Positions 5,860 to 6,048 of a stretch of DNA of 6,048 bases are shown one piece after another (within the stretch, counting starts at the first letter, position 1; each line of letters starts with the position of its first letter). The DNA is taken from contig CAMARL010000121.1 of the NCBI GenBank assembly GCA_945860325.1, positions 1 through 6,048 of the forward strand. Reading direction: 5' to 3'. The notes beneath the pieces are model-generated. The model had not been told where the DNA came from. It saw only the letters and a program-made list of their open reading frames with translations, and made no database searches. A program made the translations under genes and the position numbers. The stretch comes from Spirosoma fluviale. GTDB lineage: Bacteria; Bacteroidota; Bacteroidia; Cytophagales; Spirosomataceae.

Positions 5860-6048
5860 ATGAAGACTACTGAAACTAAGTCCCCGCTATTTGTTTTTCT
5901 AGCGATATTATTACTTTCTCTTATTTGGGGTAGTTCATTTATATTGGTCAAAAAAAGCCTGGTGGGCTATTCGGCTATGCAAGTGGGCGCCTTAAGAATC
6001 TTTTCAGCGACCATATTTTTTATTCCCTTTTTCTGGCAACGCAGAAAA
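5860..6048 (+). CDS. EamA/DMT-family membrane transporter (N-terminal part, cut by window end)
   Basis: Open for all 63 codons to the window edge; the rest of the gene lies outside. The translation starts MKTTETKSPL and continues into a membrane segment at about 11-31 holding LIWGSSFILVKK, the characteristic first helix of EamA (drug/metabolite transporter, RhaT/YdcZ-like) proteins. A short stretch with MQVGALRIFSA and a second hydrophobic segment at about 47-59 follow, ending in FFWQRRK. Such proteins usually have about 290-310 residues and ten membrane helices and export metabolites or amino acids; the substrate cannot be guessed here. The ATG is six bases after the dusB stop, so the two genes are probably co-transcribed. 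There is no sign of damage in the visible part. Confidence 0.85.
   Translation, partial: MKTTETKSPLFVFLAILLLSLIWGSSFILVKKSLVGYSAMQVGALRIFSATIFFIPFFWQRRK

Overview
The window looks like chromosomal DNA from a member of the Bacteroidota, probably a Cytophagales- or Sphingobacteriia-like environmental lineage; the exact group cannot be fixed by reading alone. The reasons are the AT-rich noncoding DNA, weak or absent Shine-Dalgarno sequences, possible -33 TTTG / -7 TAnnTTTG promoter elements, a secreted carboxypeptidase-regulatory-like (CarboxypepD_reg) protein, and a CPBP protease - DUF2007 - cdsA gene string of a kind common in that phylum.

Layout. (1) 47-1715, minus strand: a two-gene type IV toxin-antitoxin / abortive-infection module of the AbiE family. 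An AbiEi-type antitoxin (942-1715) is followed, with an 11-base overlap, by an AbiEii-type nucleotidyltransferase toxin (47-952). (2) 1716-2073: 358 bases without a gene. It holds a candidate antitoxin promoter flanked by ATACTACCA repeats, an 8-bp inverted repeat, and an 80-bp four-site array (1893-1972) with exact mirror symmetry built on TTTATCGCTCA / TGAGCGATAAA. (3) 2074-4827, minus strand, a housekeeping membrane cluster. Transcription order is CPBP intramembrane protease, a small DUF2007 protein, the phospholipid enzyme CdsA, then a secreted CarboxypepD_reg-like protein after a 58-base gap. The first three are separated by a single base at each junction, so they are almost certainly one operon. 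(4) 4861-6048, plus strand: the tRNA-dihydrouridine synthase gene dusB, then the start of an EamA/DMT-family membrane transporter that runs off the end of the window. The two divergent transcription units are only 33 bases apart.

How the genes work together. CdsA makes CDP-diacylglycerol for phospholipid synthesis. CPBP and DUF2007 are likely co-expressed with it, but no direct functional link is visible. The AbiE pair is an accessory defence or stability module next to the conserved operon. Its antitoxin probably represses its own promoter. Three upstream start candidates (TTG at 3923, TTG at 4848, ATG at 4810) were set aside for internal ATG starts that suit gene spacing and family alignment better.

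No complete new multi-gene system was found. The least explained element is the symmetric repeat array at 1893-1972.
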